Assembly: GCF_963517015.1 (NCBI RefSeq)
Contig: NZ_CAUQDV010000001.1
Coordinates: 812,001 to 876,000 of the forward strand
From: an uncultured Devosia sp.
GTDB lineage: Bacteria; Pseudomonadota; Alphaproteobacteria; Rhizobiales; Devosiaceae
DNA: 64,000 bases
Direction: 5' to 3'
The notes under the pieces are model-generated. The model did not search any database. It worked only from the letters and a program-made list of their open reading frames with translations, and was not told where the DNA came from. The translations under genes were made by a program, and so were the position numbers. Of this stretch, positions 51,249 to 59,853 are shown piece by piece (position 1 is the stretch's first letter; every line of letters starts with the position of its first letter).

Positions 51249-53075
51249 ATGAACGGAATTGACCTGACAGCCGGGCAGGTGGGCAAGCGCACCAGTCGTT
51301 GGCGGTATCGGCTGAAACTCGCCATGCGGGAGCCGGCGACCCTGATCGGCGTCCTGATGGCCGCGCTATTTTTGTACCTGATCGCTGTTCCCATCGTGTC
51401 GATACTGACCGATGCGGCGACGGTGCAGTTTGGCGATGAACGCCGCACCCAGGCAGCGCTGGGCAGCCATACGCTCTATTATCTGCAGCGCGCCTTCACT
51501 TCCGCTGTGGCGCAGGACCTCTTCTGGGAGCCTCTGCTGAACACGCTCAAGGTGGCGTTCGGTGCCATCGGCGTCTCCGTCGTCATCGGCGGCATTCTGG
51601 CCTGGCTGATCGCCCGCAGTGACATGTTTGGGCGCCGCTGGTTCGCCACGGCGCTCATCGTGCCCTATATGCTGCCGGCCTGGACCTTTGCCCTTGCCTG
51701 GACCACGCTGTTCAAGAACCGCACCGTAGGCGGTCAGCCAGGCTGGTTCGAAGCCATCGGCCTGACGCCCCCGGATTGGCTCGCTTATGGGCAGGTGCCG
51801 ATTACCGTGATCCTGGCGCTGCATTACACACCCTTCGTCATCCTGCTGTTCGGTTCGGCCCTGCGCCGGTTCGACAGTCAGCTCGAGGATTCGGCCCGCA
51901 TCCTGGGCGCCTCAAGCCGGACTGTGGCGTGGCAGGTCATCCTGCCGCTGATGCGGCCTGCGCTGATGTCGGCCGTCGTGCTGATCTTTGCCAAGTGCCT
52001 TGGTGAATTCGGCGTGCCTTATGTGCTCGGCCTGCCGGTCAAGTTCGACGTGCTGGCCACCTCGCTCTATCGATCCATCGGATCGCGACAGACCGGTGTT
52101 GCCGGCGTGCTGGCTGGGGCGATCATGCTGATCGGGGTCACCGCCATCCTGGTCGACAGCTACCTGGCTCGTGAAGCCAAGCGCTTTGTGACCGTTGGCT
52201 CCAAGGGCTCGATGAACCGGTCGTCCTCGCTCAAGGCCTGGCGCCTGCCCGCAACTGGATTTGCTACCCTGATGTTCGTCATCTCCGTGGGCCTTCCGCT
52301 GATGACACTGGCGCTTTCGACCATCATGCGCCGGCCGGGCAATTTCGAATGGAGCAATTTCACCCTCGATTTCTGGATCGGGCAAAATCTCCCGACGGTT
52401 GCTCTGCGCACGGGTATCCTGTTCAGCCCGGACCTCTGGCAGGCGGCGCTCAACACCATCCTGATCGTAGGTACGGCTTCAGTTTGCTCGGGCATCCTGG
52501 GCATCCTGACTGGATATGTCGTGGTGCGGTCAAACCTGAGGCCGTTGTCCTTCTTCATGCGACAGGTAACCTTCATGCCCTATCTGGTGCCGGGCATCGC
52601 TTTTGCGGCTGCGTATCTGTCGCTGTTCGCAGTGCCGCGCGGACCCATACCGGCACTCTATGGCACGTCGCTGATCCTGATCCTGGCGCTGATGGCCGAC
52701 CAGATGCCCTATGCCTCGCGCGCCGGCATCTCCGCCATGATGCAATTGGGCAAGGACCCCGAGGAGGCCGCGCAGATCGTCGGCGCGGGCTGGTTCCGGC
52801 GCATGCTCTGGGTGGTGCTGCCTATCCAGAAGGGCTCGTTGGTCACCGGCGTGCTGCTGCCCTTCATCTCCGGCATCAAGGGGCTGTCGTTGTTCGTCAT
52901 CCTCGCCGTACCGGCCACCGACGTGCTGACAACATTCTCGTTGCGCCTCGTCGACTACAACTACACCCAGGCTGCCAATGCGGTGGTGCTGATTATTGCG
53001 GGGCTGGCCTATGGCGGAACCCTTTTGGCCCAGAAGCTGACGCGAACCAATCTTGCCGAAGGACTCGGAACCTGA
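51249..53075 (+). CDS. ABC permease, fused FbpB/AfuB type
   Basis: This 608-residue inner-membrane protein has two fused permease domains, each with about six helices, as in ferric-iron and hexose-phosphate importers. Each half carries a coupling motif: DSARILGASSRTVAWQVILP and PEEAAQIVGAGWFRRMLWVV. GGAAGG six bases before the ATG at 51249 sets the start. The stop overlaps the ATPase start by one base (TGATG). It is the only channel for three binding proteins in this locus. Confidence 0.92.
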   Translation: MNGIDLTAGQVGKRTSRWRYRLKLAMREPATLIGVLMAALFLYLIAVPIVSILTDAATVQFGDERRTQAALGSHTLYYLQRAFTSAVAQDLFWEPLLNTLKVAFGAIGVSVVIGGILAWLIARSDMFGRRWFATALIVPYMLPAWTFALAWTTLFKNRTVGGQPGWFEAIGLTPPDWLAYGQVPITVILALHYTPFVILLFGSALRRFDSQLEDSARILGASSRTVAWQVILPLMRPALMSAVVLIFAKCLGEFGVPYVLGLPVKFDVLATSLYRSIGSRQTGVAGVLAGAIMLIGVTAILVDSYLAREAKRFVTVGSKGSMNRSSSLKAWRLPATGFATLMFVISVGLPLMTLALSTIMRRPGNFEWSNFTLDFWIGQNLPTVALRTGILFSPDLWQAALNTILIVGTASVCSGILGILTGYVVVRSNLRPLSFFMRQVTFMPYLVPGIAFAAAYLSLFAVPRGPIPALYGTSLILILALMADQMPYASRAGISAMMQLGKDPEEAAQIVGAGWFRRMLWVVLPIQKGSLVTGVLLPFISGIKGLSLFVILAVPATDVLTTFSLRLVDYNYTQAANAVVLIIAGLAYGGTLLAQKLTRTNLAEGLGT

Positions 53076-54220
53076 TGCCAGACATTATCCTGAACAATGT
53101 GCAGAAATCCTACGGTTCGGGTTCACCCAACGCGGTGAGCGACCTCAACCTCCATATCGGCAATGGCGAGTTCATGTGCCTGCTCGGCCCCTCGGGCTGC
53201 GGCAAGACCACGACCCTGCGCATGATCGCCGGCCTCGAAAATCTCAGCGATGGCGAGATCACGGTAGGGGACAGGGTGTTCGACAGCCCTGCCAAGGCGC
53301 AGTTCGTCGGGCCGGAAAAGCGTGGCATGGGCCTGGTGTTCCAGTCCTATGCGCTGTGGCCGCACCTGACCATCGAACGCAATACCGACTTTGGCCTGCG
53401 TCTGCGCAAGATGCCCAAGGCCGAGCGCGAAGAGCGCGTGACCAAGGTGATGAAGGCGCTGGATATCGAGAAGTACCGCGATCGCTATCCGTCGCAGCTT
53501 TCGGGCGGTCAGCAGCAGCGCGTTGCCCTGGCGCGCATGCTGGCCGTCAATCCGGGTGTGCTGTTGCTCGACGAGCCACTGTCCAATCTCGATGCGCGGC
53601 TGCGCCTCGAAATGCGGGCGGAGCTCAAGCGCATCCATGCTGAATTCGGGACCACCATTGTCTTCGTGACGCATGACCAGTGGGAGGCGATGACGCTGGC
53701 GACCTCGATCGCGGTGATGAATGAGGGAACGCTGCAGCAATTGGGTACGCCCAATGACATCTACGATCGGCCAGCTAACCGGTTTGTCGCAGAATTTGTC
53801 GGCAGCCCGCCGATCAACATCCTCGAGATCGGCGCGGGCCATGCACTCGATGTGGCGGTGGAGGGCTGGCTGCGGCCGCGGCTGGGCAATCGGACCGAGC
53901 TTGGCTCGATCGGCATTCGTCCCGAAGCACTGCATTTTGCCGAGAGCGAATCGGCAGTACCCAATGGCAGCTTCTGGCATGCGGCAGAGGTGGGCGGCAT
54001 CCTGCCCACCGGCGGCAGCTGGATCATCGAGCTCAAGGTCGAGGGGCGGATCCTCTTCGTCACCACGACGGAGGCGCCCAGCGTGACCGGGGGCGAGCGG
54101 GTCTGGCTCTATGCCAAGGCAAGCGCGCTGCACATCTTCGACAAAGCAGGCAAAAGGCTTGATGGCGCAGACGAGGCGCTGCGCCGGGCTGAGAGTGGGG
54201 TCGCGGCAGTGCGCGCCTGA
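53075..54220 (+). CDS. ABC ATPase, FbpC/AfuC type
   Basis: This 381-residue nucleotide-binding subunit has Walker A GPSGCGKTT, signature LSGGQQQR, Walker B VLLLDEPLSNLDARLR and H-loop FVTHDQ. A C-terminal TOBE-like region follows (IGIRPEALHF to WLYAKASALHIF). Organisation matches iron, phosphonate and sugar-phosphate importers. It is translationally coupled to the permease and followed 50 bases later by binding protein 2. Confidence 0.93.
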   Translation: MPDIILNNVQKSYGSGSPNAVSDLNLHIGNGEFMCLLGPSGCGKTTTLRMIAGLENLSDGEITVGDRVFDSPAKAQFVGPEKRGMGLVFQSYALWPHLTIERNTDFGLRLRKMPKAEREERVTKVMKALDIEKYRDRYPSQLSGGQQQRVALARMLAVNPGVLLLDEPLSNLDARLRLEMRAELKRIHAEFGTTIVFVTHDQWEAMTLATSIAVMNEGTLQQLGTPNDIYDRPANRFVAEFVGSPPINILEIGAGHALDVAVEGWLRPRLGNRTELGSIGIRPEALHFAESESAVPNGSFWHAAEVGGILPTGGSWIIELKVEGRILFVTTTEAPSVTGGERVWLYAKASALHIFDKAGKRLDGADEALRRAESGVAAVRA

Positions 54221-54270
54221 TCATTATCAAAGAAGGGCCCGCAGCGGCCGATACCTGAGGAGGAATCAAG

Positions 54271-55368
54271 ATGCGTAGACTGGGTGGGGTCGCCATTGCC
54301 CTGGCAATGACGACGACGATGGCTCATGCCCAATCGGGCGAGCTGGAGGCTCTGATCGAAGGCGCCAAGGCGGAGCCGCCAACAACGGTTTATGCCGTAA
54401 CGGGCAAGATCGTCGAGACGGCCGAGGCCTTCAATGCCAAGTATGGCCTTGAGGTCACGGGAAAAAAGGTCAACGAAGCCGGGCAGGTCGACTTGTTGAT
54501 CCGCGAGCATCAGGCGGGCAATATTGCCGGGTCGGTGTCTCTGGCGTCGGACGCTTCCGTCATCATTGCCGATCTGCTTGGGCAAGGCGTGGTGGAAAGC
54601 TGGGTGCCCGAGGACATTGCCGAGCACTTGCCCGAGACTGCGCGCAATCCGCTGGTTGTGGTCTCCGATCCCCATGTCTGGGCCTATAACTCGGCCGCAT
54701 ACGACACCTGCCCGATCAGCAATATCTGGCAGCTGACCGATGCTGAATGGTCGCGCCGGGTAGCGATGATGGATCCGCTGGACAAGCCCGCCTACGCGGA
54801 CTGGTTCAACCAGTTGGCCGAACATCATGACGCCGCGGTTGCCGCCGCTTATGAGGCTCATTACGGCAAGCCCTTCGATGCGTCACAAGGAACGGCGACC
54901 GACGCCTGGGTCAAGGCCTTTGCCGCCAACGGTCCGCTGATCGGGGACAGCGATGCCGTGTCCGAAGCGGTGGGCGTCGCCGAGCAGGAACAGCCCTTTT
55001 TCGGCATGATGTCGACGGCAAAATTCCGCGACAATGAAAGCAAGGGCTTCAAGCTGGCGATCTGCACGGGCATGCAGCCCTTTTCGGGCTGGCTCTACCC
55101 CGGTCTCGGCGTCATCGCCGCCGGCACGCCATCACCCAACACAGCAAAGCTCTTCATCCACTACCTGCTGACCGAAGAGGGGATTGATGCCCAGCGTATC
55201 GACGGCAAGGTGCCGTCCGATACGCGTATCGGCCTGCCTGAAGACGAGGCATCCGGCGTGGGCGCAGTTATGGATCAGTTGATGGTCTGGAATACCGCTT
55301 CGGCTGTGTCGGACATCGATGCACGCCAGGACTGGCAGGACATCTGGCGCACGAACCTCGTGCGCTGA
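54271..55368 (+). CDS. ABC transporter binding protein 2
   Basis: This 365-residue paralogue of the protein at 48255 has a signal peptide (LGGVAIALAMTTTMAHA), then TTVYAVTGKIVETAEAFNAK, and shares the RQDWQDIW ending. It is the most divergent of the three: where proteins 1 and 3 read DSTGKIVDMA it reads AVTGKIVETA, so ligand contacts may differ. A GAGGAGG-like site precedes the ATG. A hairpin at 55380-55403 follows, then binding protein 3. Confidence 0.88.
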   Translation: MRRLGGVAIALAMTTTMAHAQSGELEALIEGAKAEPPTTVYAVTGKIVETAEAFNAKYGLEVTGKKVNEAGQVDLLIREHQAGNIAGSVSLASDASVIIADLLGQGVVESWVPEDIAEHLPETARNPLVVVSDPHVWAYNSAAYDTCPISNIWQLTDAEWSRRVAMMDPLDKPAYADWFNQLAEHHDAAVAAAYEAHYGKPFDASQGTATDAWVKAFAANGPLIGDSDAVSEAVGVAEQEQPFFGMMSTAKFRDNESKGFKLAICTGMQPFSGWLYPGLGVIAAGTPSPNTAKLFIHYLLTEEGIDAQRIDGKVPSDTRIGLPEDEASGVGAVMDQLMVWNTASAVSDIDARQDWQDIWRTNLVR

Positions 55369-55379
55369 CGGACAAGAGA

Positions 55380-55403
55380 GCGGCCCGCGGGGAGGCGGGC
55401 CGC
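55380..55403 (+). terminator. Hairpin between binding proteins 2 and 3
   Basis: GCGGCCCGC and GCGGGCCGC pair perfectly (9 bp) around a 6-base loop, followed by CTGATTTT. It could attenuate read-through into the third binding protein. Confidence 0.6.
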
Positions 55404-55425
55404 CTGATTTTCACGGGAGGAAAAG

Positions 55426-56532
55426 ATGAAATCACGCAGTCTGTCTGTCATAACGGCCGTCGCAATACTGGCCGCCAGCGGAGCCATGGCGCAGGAGTTC
55501 GACCTTGATGCGCTGATCGAGGCGGCAAAGGCCGAGCCGCCGATTACCGTCTTCGACAGCACCGGCAAGATCGTCGATATGGCCGAAGGCTTTACCGCCA
55601 AGTATGGCATCGAGGCCATTGGCACCAAGTCCAAGGCGACGGCCCAGCTCGAGACGATCATCCGCGAAGTGCAGTCGGGGAATGTGCAGACCGACGTCTC
55701 GCTGATCTCGGATCCGGCAGCGGTTATCGGCCAGCTGCTACCGTCGGGCTTGGCGGAAAGCTGGGTACCGCCGGACCTGGCTGGCGACATCGACCCATCG
55801 GCACAGAACCCTCTACTCGTGGTTTCGAGCCCCAATATCTTTACCTACAACACCAGCCTGTTCGACAGTTGCCCGGTGAACAATATCTGGCAGTTGACCG
55901 AGCCCGAATGGAAGGGCAGGGTCTCCATGCAGGACCCGCTGGGCAAGCCCAGCTACACCGACTGGTTCAACCAGATGCGTAGCCATGCCGATGCCCAGGT
56001 GGCAGCAAGCTATGAAGCGCAATACGGCAAGTCCCTCGAAAGCGAATTTGAGAGTGCCACGGAGGCTTTCGTCGCTGCACTCGCTGCCAATGGCCCCCTG
56101 CTGACCGACTCAGACTCTGCGGCCGCTGAAGCCGTTGCTGCCCCAGGGCAGACCGAGCCGTTCCTGGGCCTCGTTTCGGCAGCCAAGTTCCGGGACAATG
56201 AAGGCGCCGGCTTCACCTTGGGCCTGTGCGACGGCCTCGAGCCCATCATTGGCTTCAACAACGCCACGGCCGCGGTGATCGTCAAGGGAACGGACAGTCC
56301 CAATGCGGCAAAGCTCTTCGTCCACTATGCGATGACCGCCGAAGGTATCGCGCCACAGGCCGATGACGGCAAGGTCTCGTCGAACCGCACCGTGGGTCTG
56401 CCCGATGACGAGCCATCGGGTGTCGGCGCGCATCTGGACAAGGTGCTGGCCTACAACCCTGCAACGGGGCTGGACGACTGGGACACGCGTCAGGACTGGC
56501 AGGATTTCTGGCGCATGCACTACGTCCGATAA
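55426..56532 (+). CDS. ABC transporter binding protein 3
   Basis: This 368-residue periplasmic protein is very close to binding protein 1 (shared DSTGKIVDMA, YTDWFNQM, SAKFRDNE/AAKFRDNE and TGLDDWDTRQDWQDFW). A signal peptide (VITAVAILAASGAMA) is present and GGGAGG precedes the ATG. Duplication of binding proteins around one permease suggests several related ligands, for example isomers of one phosphorylated compound. Two hairpins follow and end the unit. Confidence 0.88.
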   Translation: MKSRSLSVITAVAILAASGAMAQEFDLDALIEAAKAEPPITVFDSTGKIVDMAEGFTAKYGIEAIGTKSKATAQLETIIREVQSGNVQTDVSLISDPAAVIGQLLPSGLAESWVPPDLAGDIDPSAQNPLLVVSSPNIFTYNTSLFDSCPVNNIWQLTEPEWKGRVSMQDPLGKPSYTDWFNQMRSHADAQVAASYEAQYGKSLESEFESATEAFVAALAANGPLLTDSDSAAAEAVAAPGQTEPFLGLVSAAKFRDNEGAGFTLGLCDGLEPIIGFNNATAAVIVKGTDSPNAAKLFVHYAMTAEGIAPQADDGKVSSNRTVGLPDDEPSGVGAHLDKVLAYNPATGLDDWDTRQDWQDFWRMHYVR

Positions 56533-56539
56533 ACGAACC

Positions 56540-56564
56540 GCTGGTGGTCCTCCACACCACCAGC
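56540..56564 (+). terminator. Hairpin after binding protein 3
   Basis: GCTGGTGGT, loop CCTCCAC, ACCACCAGC: 9-bp perfect stem, eight bases after the stop codon. Confidence 0.65.
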
Positions 56565-56567
56565 CTT

Positions 56568-56591
56568 CGGAGGGCGGGCGACTGCCCTCCG
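56568..56591 (+). terminator. Second hairpin after binding protein 3
   Basis: CGGAGGGC and GCCCTCCG form an 8-bp stem right behind the previous hairpin. Tandem stems support a transcription end before the next operator and promoter. Confidence 0.55.
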
Positions 56592-56678
56592 GAGACCAAG
56601 GCGCGATGTTCACCCCAATCGCATGGCGAGCATTGCATCCTTTGGTCAATTAGCATGAAAAAACTCTTGATACTCCTA

Positions 56679-56694
56679 TTGCACAGCAGTGCAA
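56679..56694. promoter_or_regulatory. Operator-like palindrome upstream of phosphatase 2
   Basis: TTGCACAGCAGTGCAA, perfect 6-bp arms. A TTGATA (56667) and TGCAAT (56690) at 17-base spacing could be the promoter, which places the palindrome over the spacer and -10, the classical repressor position. Confidence 0.75.
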
Positions 56695-56729
56695 TGTGGT
56701 GCAGTTATGCGATAGTTCGGAAGGCGCTC

Positions 56730-57569
56730 ATGATCTTGGATGAAATTGGAATTGACAGGCGTGAAGCCTTCTTGCGCGACCTGGTGAGGGAAGCCGCTGA
56801 TATCGCGATGGCCGGATTTGCCCGGCAGGGCAGCGAAGTGGTCAGCATGAAAGGACCGCAGGACTACCTGACCGAGACAGACGGTCGGGTCGAGGCCTTC
56901 GTGCGTTCACGTATCGCGGCTGACTTTCCCGATGATGGCTTTCTCGGCGAGGAAAGCGGCGGTCTGCCGGGCCAGCAGGCGTGGGTGGTGGACCCGATCG
57001 ACGGAACGGCCAATTTTGCGCGTAGCATTCCGCATTTCTGCATTTCCATCGCCTTTGTCGCCAATGGCGAAACCCAGCTTGGCGTGGTGATGAACCCCGT
57101 CTTGAACGAGATGTATTTCGCCAGGCTCGGTCGTGGGGCCACGCTGAACGAGCGCGCCATCAGGGTCTCGGCCACCGCCCATGTCGCCGCCACGTCCGTT
57201 GAACTGGGTTGGTCCAACAGGCGTCCTCTGGAACAGTATATCGGGGCGGTACGGGCGCTGTTCGAAGCCGGAAGCAATGTCCGTCGGGCCTCGTGTGGTG
57301 CGCTAGGCCTGGCCTATGTCGCGGACGGTCGCAGCGATGGCTATGGCGAGTTGCACATGAATTCATGGGATTGCCTTGCCGGTCTGCTGCTTGTGCGCGA
57401 GGCCGGCGGAATGACGGGGCCATTCCTGTCGGTCGGCGGGCTTGTCGAAGGCGCGCCGGTGCTGGCGGCAGCGCCCGGCGCGGCGCGCTTCCTGTCAGAA
57501 GCGACCGGCATACCCATTCTGGTCGGCAATGACGTCCTGGCCGAGCTCGACGAACGGAGGACAGCATGA
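56730..57569 (+). CDS. Inositol monophosphatase-family phosphatase 2
   Basis: A 279-residue homologue of the protein at 49434, with metal motifs FLGEESGG and VDPIDGTANFARS and the second motif NSWDCLAGLLLVREAGG. The ATG at 56730 has GGAAGG five bases upstream; an ATG at 56655 in the same frame lies before the palindrome and promoter and is rejected. Its stop overlaps the next start (ATGA), so it leads a three-gene unit of phosphate-releasing enzymes. Confidence 0.88.
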   Translation: MILDEIGIDRREAFLRDLVREAADIAMAGFARQGSEVVSMKGPQDYLTETDGRVEAFVRSRIAADFPDDGFLGEESGGLPGQQAWVVDPIDGTANFARSIPHFCISIAFVANGETQLGVVMNPVLNEMYFARLGRGATLNERAIRVSATAHVAATSVELGWSNRRPLEQYIGAVRALFEAGSNVRRASCGALGLAYVADGRSDGYGELHMNSWDCLAGLLLVREAGGMTGPFLSVGGLVEGAPVLAAAPGAARFLSEATGIPILVGNDVLAELDERRTA

Positions 57570-58210
57570 CCGAGCCAGCAACGCGCCATTATGACCGACC
57601 GCATATCAGCCGGGTCTACGAAAACCTGCCCGGCTACGACGTGGACCTCTATGTCGGTGGACGGGAGGGCGCCTCCGATATTGCCCTGCTGCGGCAGAAC
57701 GGCATTTCCACCGTGCTCAATTGTGCTGTCAATCTGGACTTCAACTATGTCGCGACGCCCGATGAGGTGTCGCATGACAGCCGCGTCGGCTACGGCCCGG
57801 CGCCCATCCGCTACTACAAGCTGGGGATCGTCGATGGTCCGGGCAATCCGGATACGATGATGCTTGCCGGGTTCTACCAGCTGCGCGGTGCGCTCGACCA
57901 GATCCTGCCGGAAAAGCCGAGCTATCCCATGCGCGAGCGGGGCAACCTCCTGGTCAACTGTCGTGCAGGTCGTTCACGATCGGTTATCCTGGCGGCGCTT
58001 TTCCTGCATATCCATATCCCCACCCAGTTTCCCGAACTGATCGATGCCATCAACCACATCCGCGAGCGGCGTGAGTTGCGGCCCGATGAATGGCACGAAA
58101 CGCCGAAGCCGATGCTGATCGCGGCCGCCGAACGCACTGCGGGCTGGATACACTTGGTTGAAGAGGAGAGGGCCGGGCAGGCGAGAGTAGGGCGCGGAGC
58201 AGTGGCTTGA
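57566..58210 (+). CDS. Dual-specificity-phosphatase-like CX5R protein
   Basis: The P-loop LLVNCRAGRSRSVI gives nucleophile Cys132 and Arg138 (CX5R), with Asp90 as possible general acid (KLGIVDGPGN). The usual His before the Cys is Asn. The fold fits small dual-specificity or PFA-DSP phosphatases; in eukaryotes some of these cleave inositol pyrophosphates, and bacterial cysteine phytases use the same loop. It has 214 residues and no signal peptide, so it acts in the cytoplasm. It is coupled on both sides by 4-base overlaps to phosphatase 2 and the phosphoesterase, so a metabolic rather than signalling role is likely. Confidence 0.8.
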   Translation: MTEPATRHYDRPHISRVYENLPGYDVDLYVGGREGASDIALLRQNGISTVLNCAVNLDFNYVATPDEVSHDSRVGYGPAPIRYYKLGIVDGPGNPDTMMLAGFYQLRGALDQILPEKPSYPMRERGNLLVNCRAGRSRSVILAALFLHIHIPTQFPELIDAINHIRERRELRPDEWHETPKPMLIAAAERTAGWIHLVEEERAGQARVGRGAVA

Positions 58211-59853
58211 TCCGCTACGCCGTTATTGCCGATCCCCATGTCCACGACTGCCACTGGACGCCCGCGGGGAGCCGGCTGCCCAATGCCATACGAACTTTCG
58301 CCGATACGGCCGCTTCGACCCGTGTGTTCAACGAAAGCGTGCCGGCCTTTCGCGCGGCGCTGCAGGGGGTCGTCGATGCCGATATCCGCCTGGTCATCCT
58401 GGTTGGCGACCTAACCGACGACGGGCAGCGCCCCAATATTGATGCGGCGCTTGCCATCATCGAGGAATTCCGCGTTCGTCACGGACTCCGGGTGCTTGCC
58501 ACGCTCGGCAATCATGACCTCTTCGCCCTGTCTGGTCGGCCGCAGCGCAAGAACTTCCTGTTGCCCAATGGCGAGGCCTTTGTGCTCGATAGCGCGGATT
58601 GCCCGGAGGCGGGCACATTGGGCACGACGCCGGCGCTGGAACTGATGGCATCGCTCGGTTATCAGCCGAAGCCTGAGGATCTCTATTGGGAAAGCCCTTT
58701 CGGGACAGACCCTGACTGGGCGCAGCGTCATTACGCCGTCACCAGTCCGGACGGGACGGCCACCTGCGCCATGCTGGATGCCTCCTATCTGGTAGAGCCC
58801 GTGAAAGGGCTATGGGTGCTTTCGATCGACGCCAATGTCTGCGTTCCGCGCAATGGTGCAGTGGCATTCGATGACCCTGGGAGTTTCCTCGACCCGACGA
58901 ATGGCGGGTGGGACGCTGTTATCCAGCACCGGCCCCATCTTCTGGCGTGGATGAGCGACGTCGCCCGCCGGGCCCGCGAACGGGGCAAGGCACTGCTCGC
59001 CTTTTCGCATTATCCAACGCTGGATGTGCTGGGTGGCATGGCGGGGCGTGAGCAGGCACTCCTGAGCGGCTCGGCACTGGCGCGGCGCATGCCGTCGGCC
59101 CGGACGATCGCGGACTTTGCCGCGACCGGGGTACAACTGCATTTTTCAGGACACCTGCATGTCAACGACACTGCGCACCATGCGTCGGAGCAAGGAAGTT
59201 TCGTCAATGTCGCGGTGCCTTCGCCGGTCGGCTATGGCGCGGCGTTGAAGCTGGTCTCCCAGTCTGTCGACGAGATTGCCATCACGACAATTCCGCTGGT
59301 GGAGGTAGACGGTTTCGACCATGCTTTTCCGGCCTACCAGGCGGAGGCGGTGCACGCCGGCCGGGCGCCACAACAGGCAAGCCGCGCGGCAGACCATGGC
59401 CAATTCATGGATCGCCACCTGCGTGAACTGGTCCTCAATCGCTACCTGCCACGGGAATGGCCGCCGGAGATGGCGGATTTCGTGCGCCAAGGCACGATGG
59501 CTGACCTCGTCAGCTTGCTGGGCGTGACGACGCATTCCGAATGGGATTTTCCCCTGATCGACTTCGTCCAAGACTGGTATCGCCTGCGCAAGTCCGGGGA
59601 ACTGGGGCAGCGCGATGTCGGCGCGCATCGGCTGGCGTTCTACCGCAGGCTCTGCGCAGCTGCCGCAGGCGGCGAACGGCATGGACTGGCCGCGGCGATG
59701 GCCGAATTGGTCGCATTGCTGGATGCTTACGTCACCCGTCTGCCCAACAGGGACTGCACCATCCTGCTGCCAGGCCTTGATGTCGTTCGGCCTGCGGTCG
59801 CTGCCGCTAGGGGCGAACGGTCTTCCGCCACACAACTTGCGTCGGCAGGCTGA
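58207..59853 (+). CDS. Calcineurin-like metallophosphoesterase with C-terminal extension
   Basis: The catalytic domain has the five metal motifs: ADPHVH (Asp9, His11), VGDLTDD (Asp68), LGNHDLF (101-104), FSHYP (His268) and FSGHLHVN (315-318). Relatives such as GpdQ and UDP-sugar or cyclic-nucleotide esterases cleave phosphodiesters or phosphomonoesters. About 200 further residues, helical and not recognised, follow. The TTG start at 58207 overlaps the previous stop (TTGA). The 3' end overlaps the convergent LacI gene by 47 bases. Confidence 0.85.
   Translation: MIRYAVIADPHVHDCHWTPAGSRLPNAIRTFADTAASTRVFNESVPAFRAALQGVVDADIRLVILVGDLTDDGQRPNIDAALAIIEEFRVRHGLRVLATLGNHDLFALSGRPQRKNFLLPNGEAFVLDSADCPEAGTLGTTPALELMASLGYQPKPEDLYWESPFGTDPDWAQRHYAVTSPDGTATCAMLDASYLVEPVKGLWVLSIDANVCVPRNGAVAFDDPGSFLDPTNGGWDAVIQHRPHLLAWMSDVARRARERGKALLAFSHYPTLDVLGGMAGREQALLSGSALARRMPSARTIADFAATGVQLHFSGHLHVNDTAHHASEQGSFVNVAVPSPVGYGAALKLVSQSVDEIAITTIPLVEVDGFDHAFPAYQAEAVHAGRAPQQASRAADHGQFMDRHLRELVLNRYLPREWPPEMADFVRQGTMADLVSLLGVTTHSEWDFPLIDFVQDWYRLRKSGELGQRDVGAHRLAFYRRLCAAAAGGERHGLAAAMAELVALLDAYVTRLPNRDCTILLPGLDVVRPAVAAARGERSSATQLASAG

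Noticed and set aside
56655..56732. Upstream ATG at 56655 as the start of phosphatase 2, adding a hydrophobic leader-like peptide
   Set aside because: The added segment would be encoded across the palindrome and probable promoter, and the ATG at 56730 has a good ribosome site and gives the family's normal cytoplasmic N-terminus.
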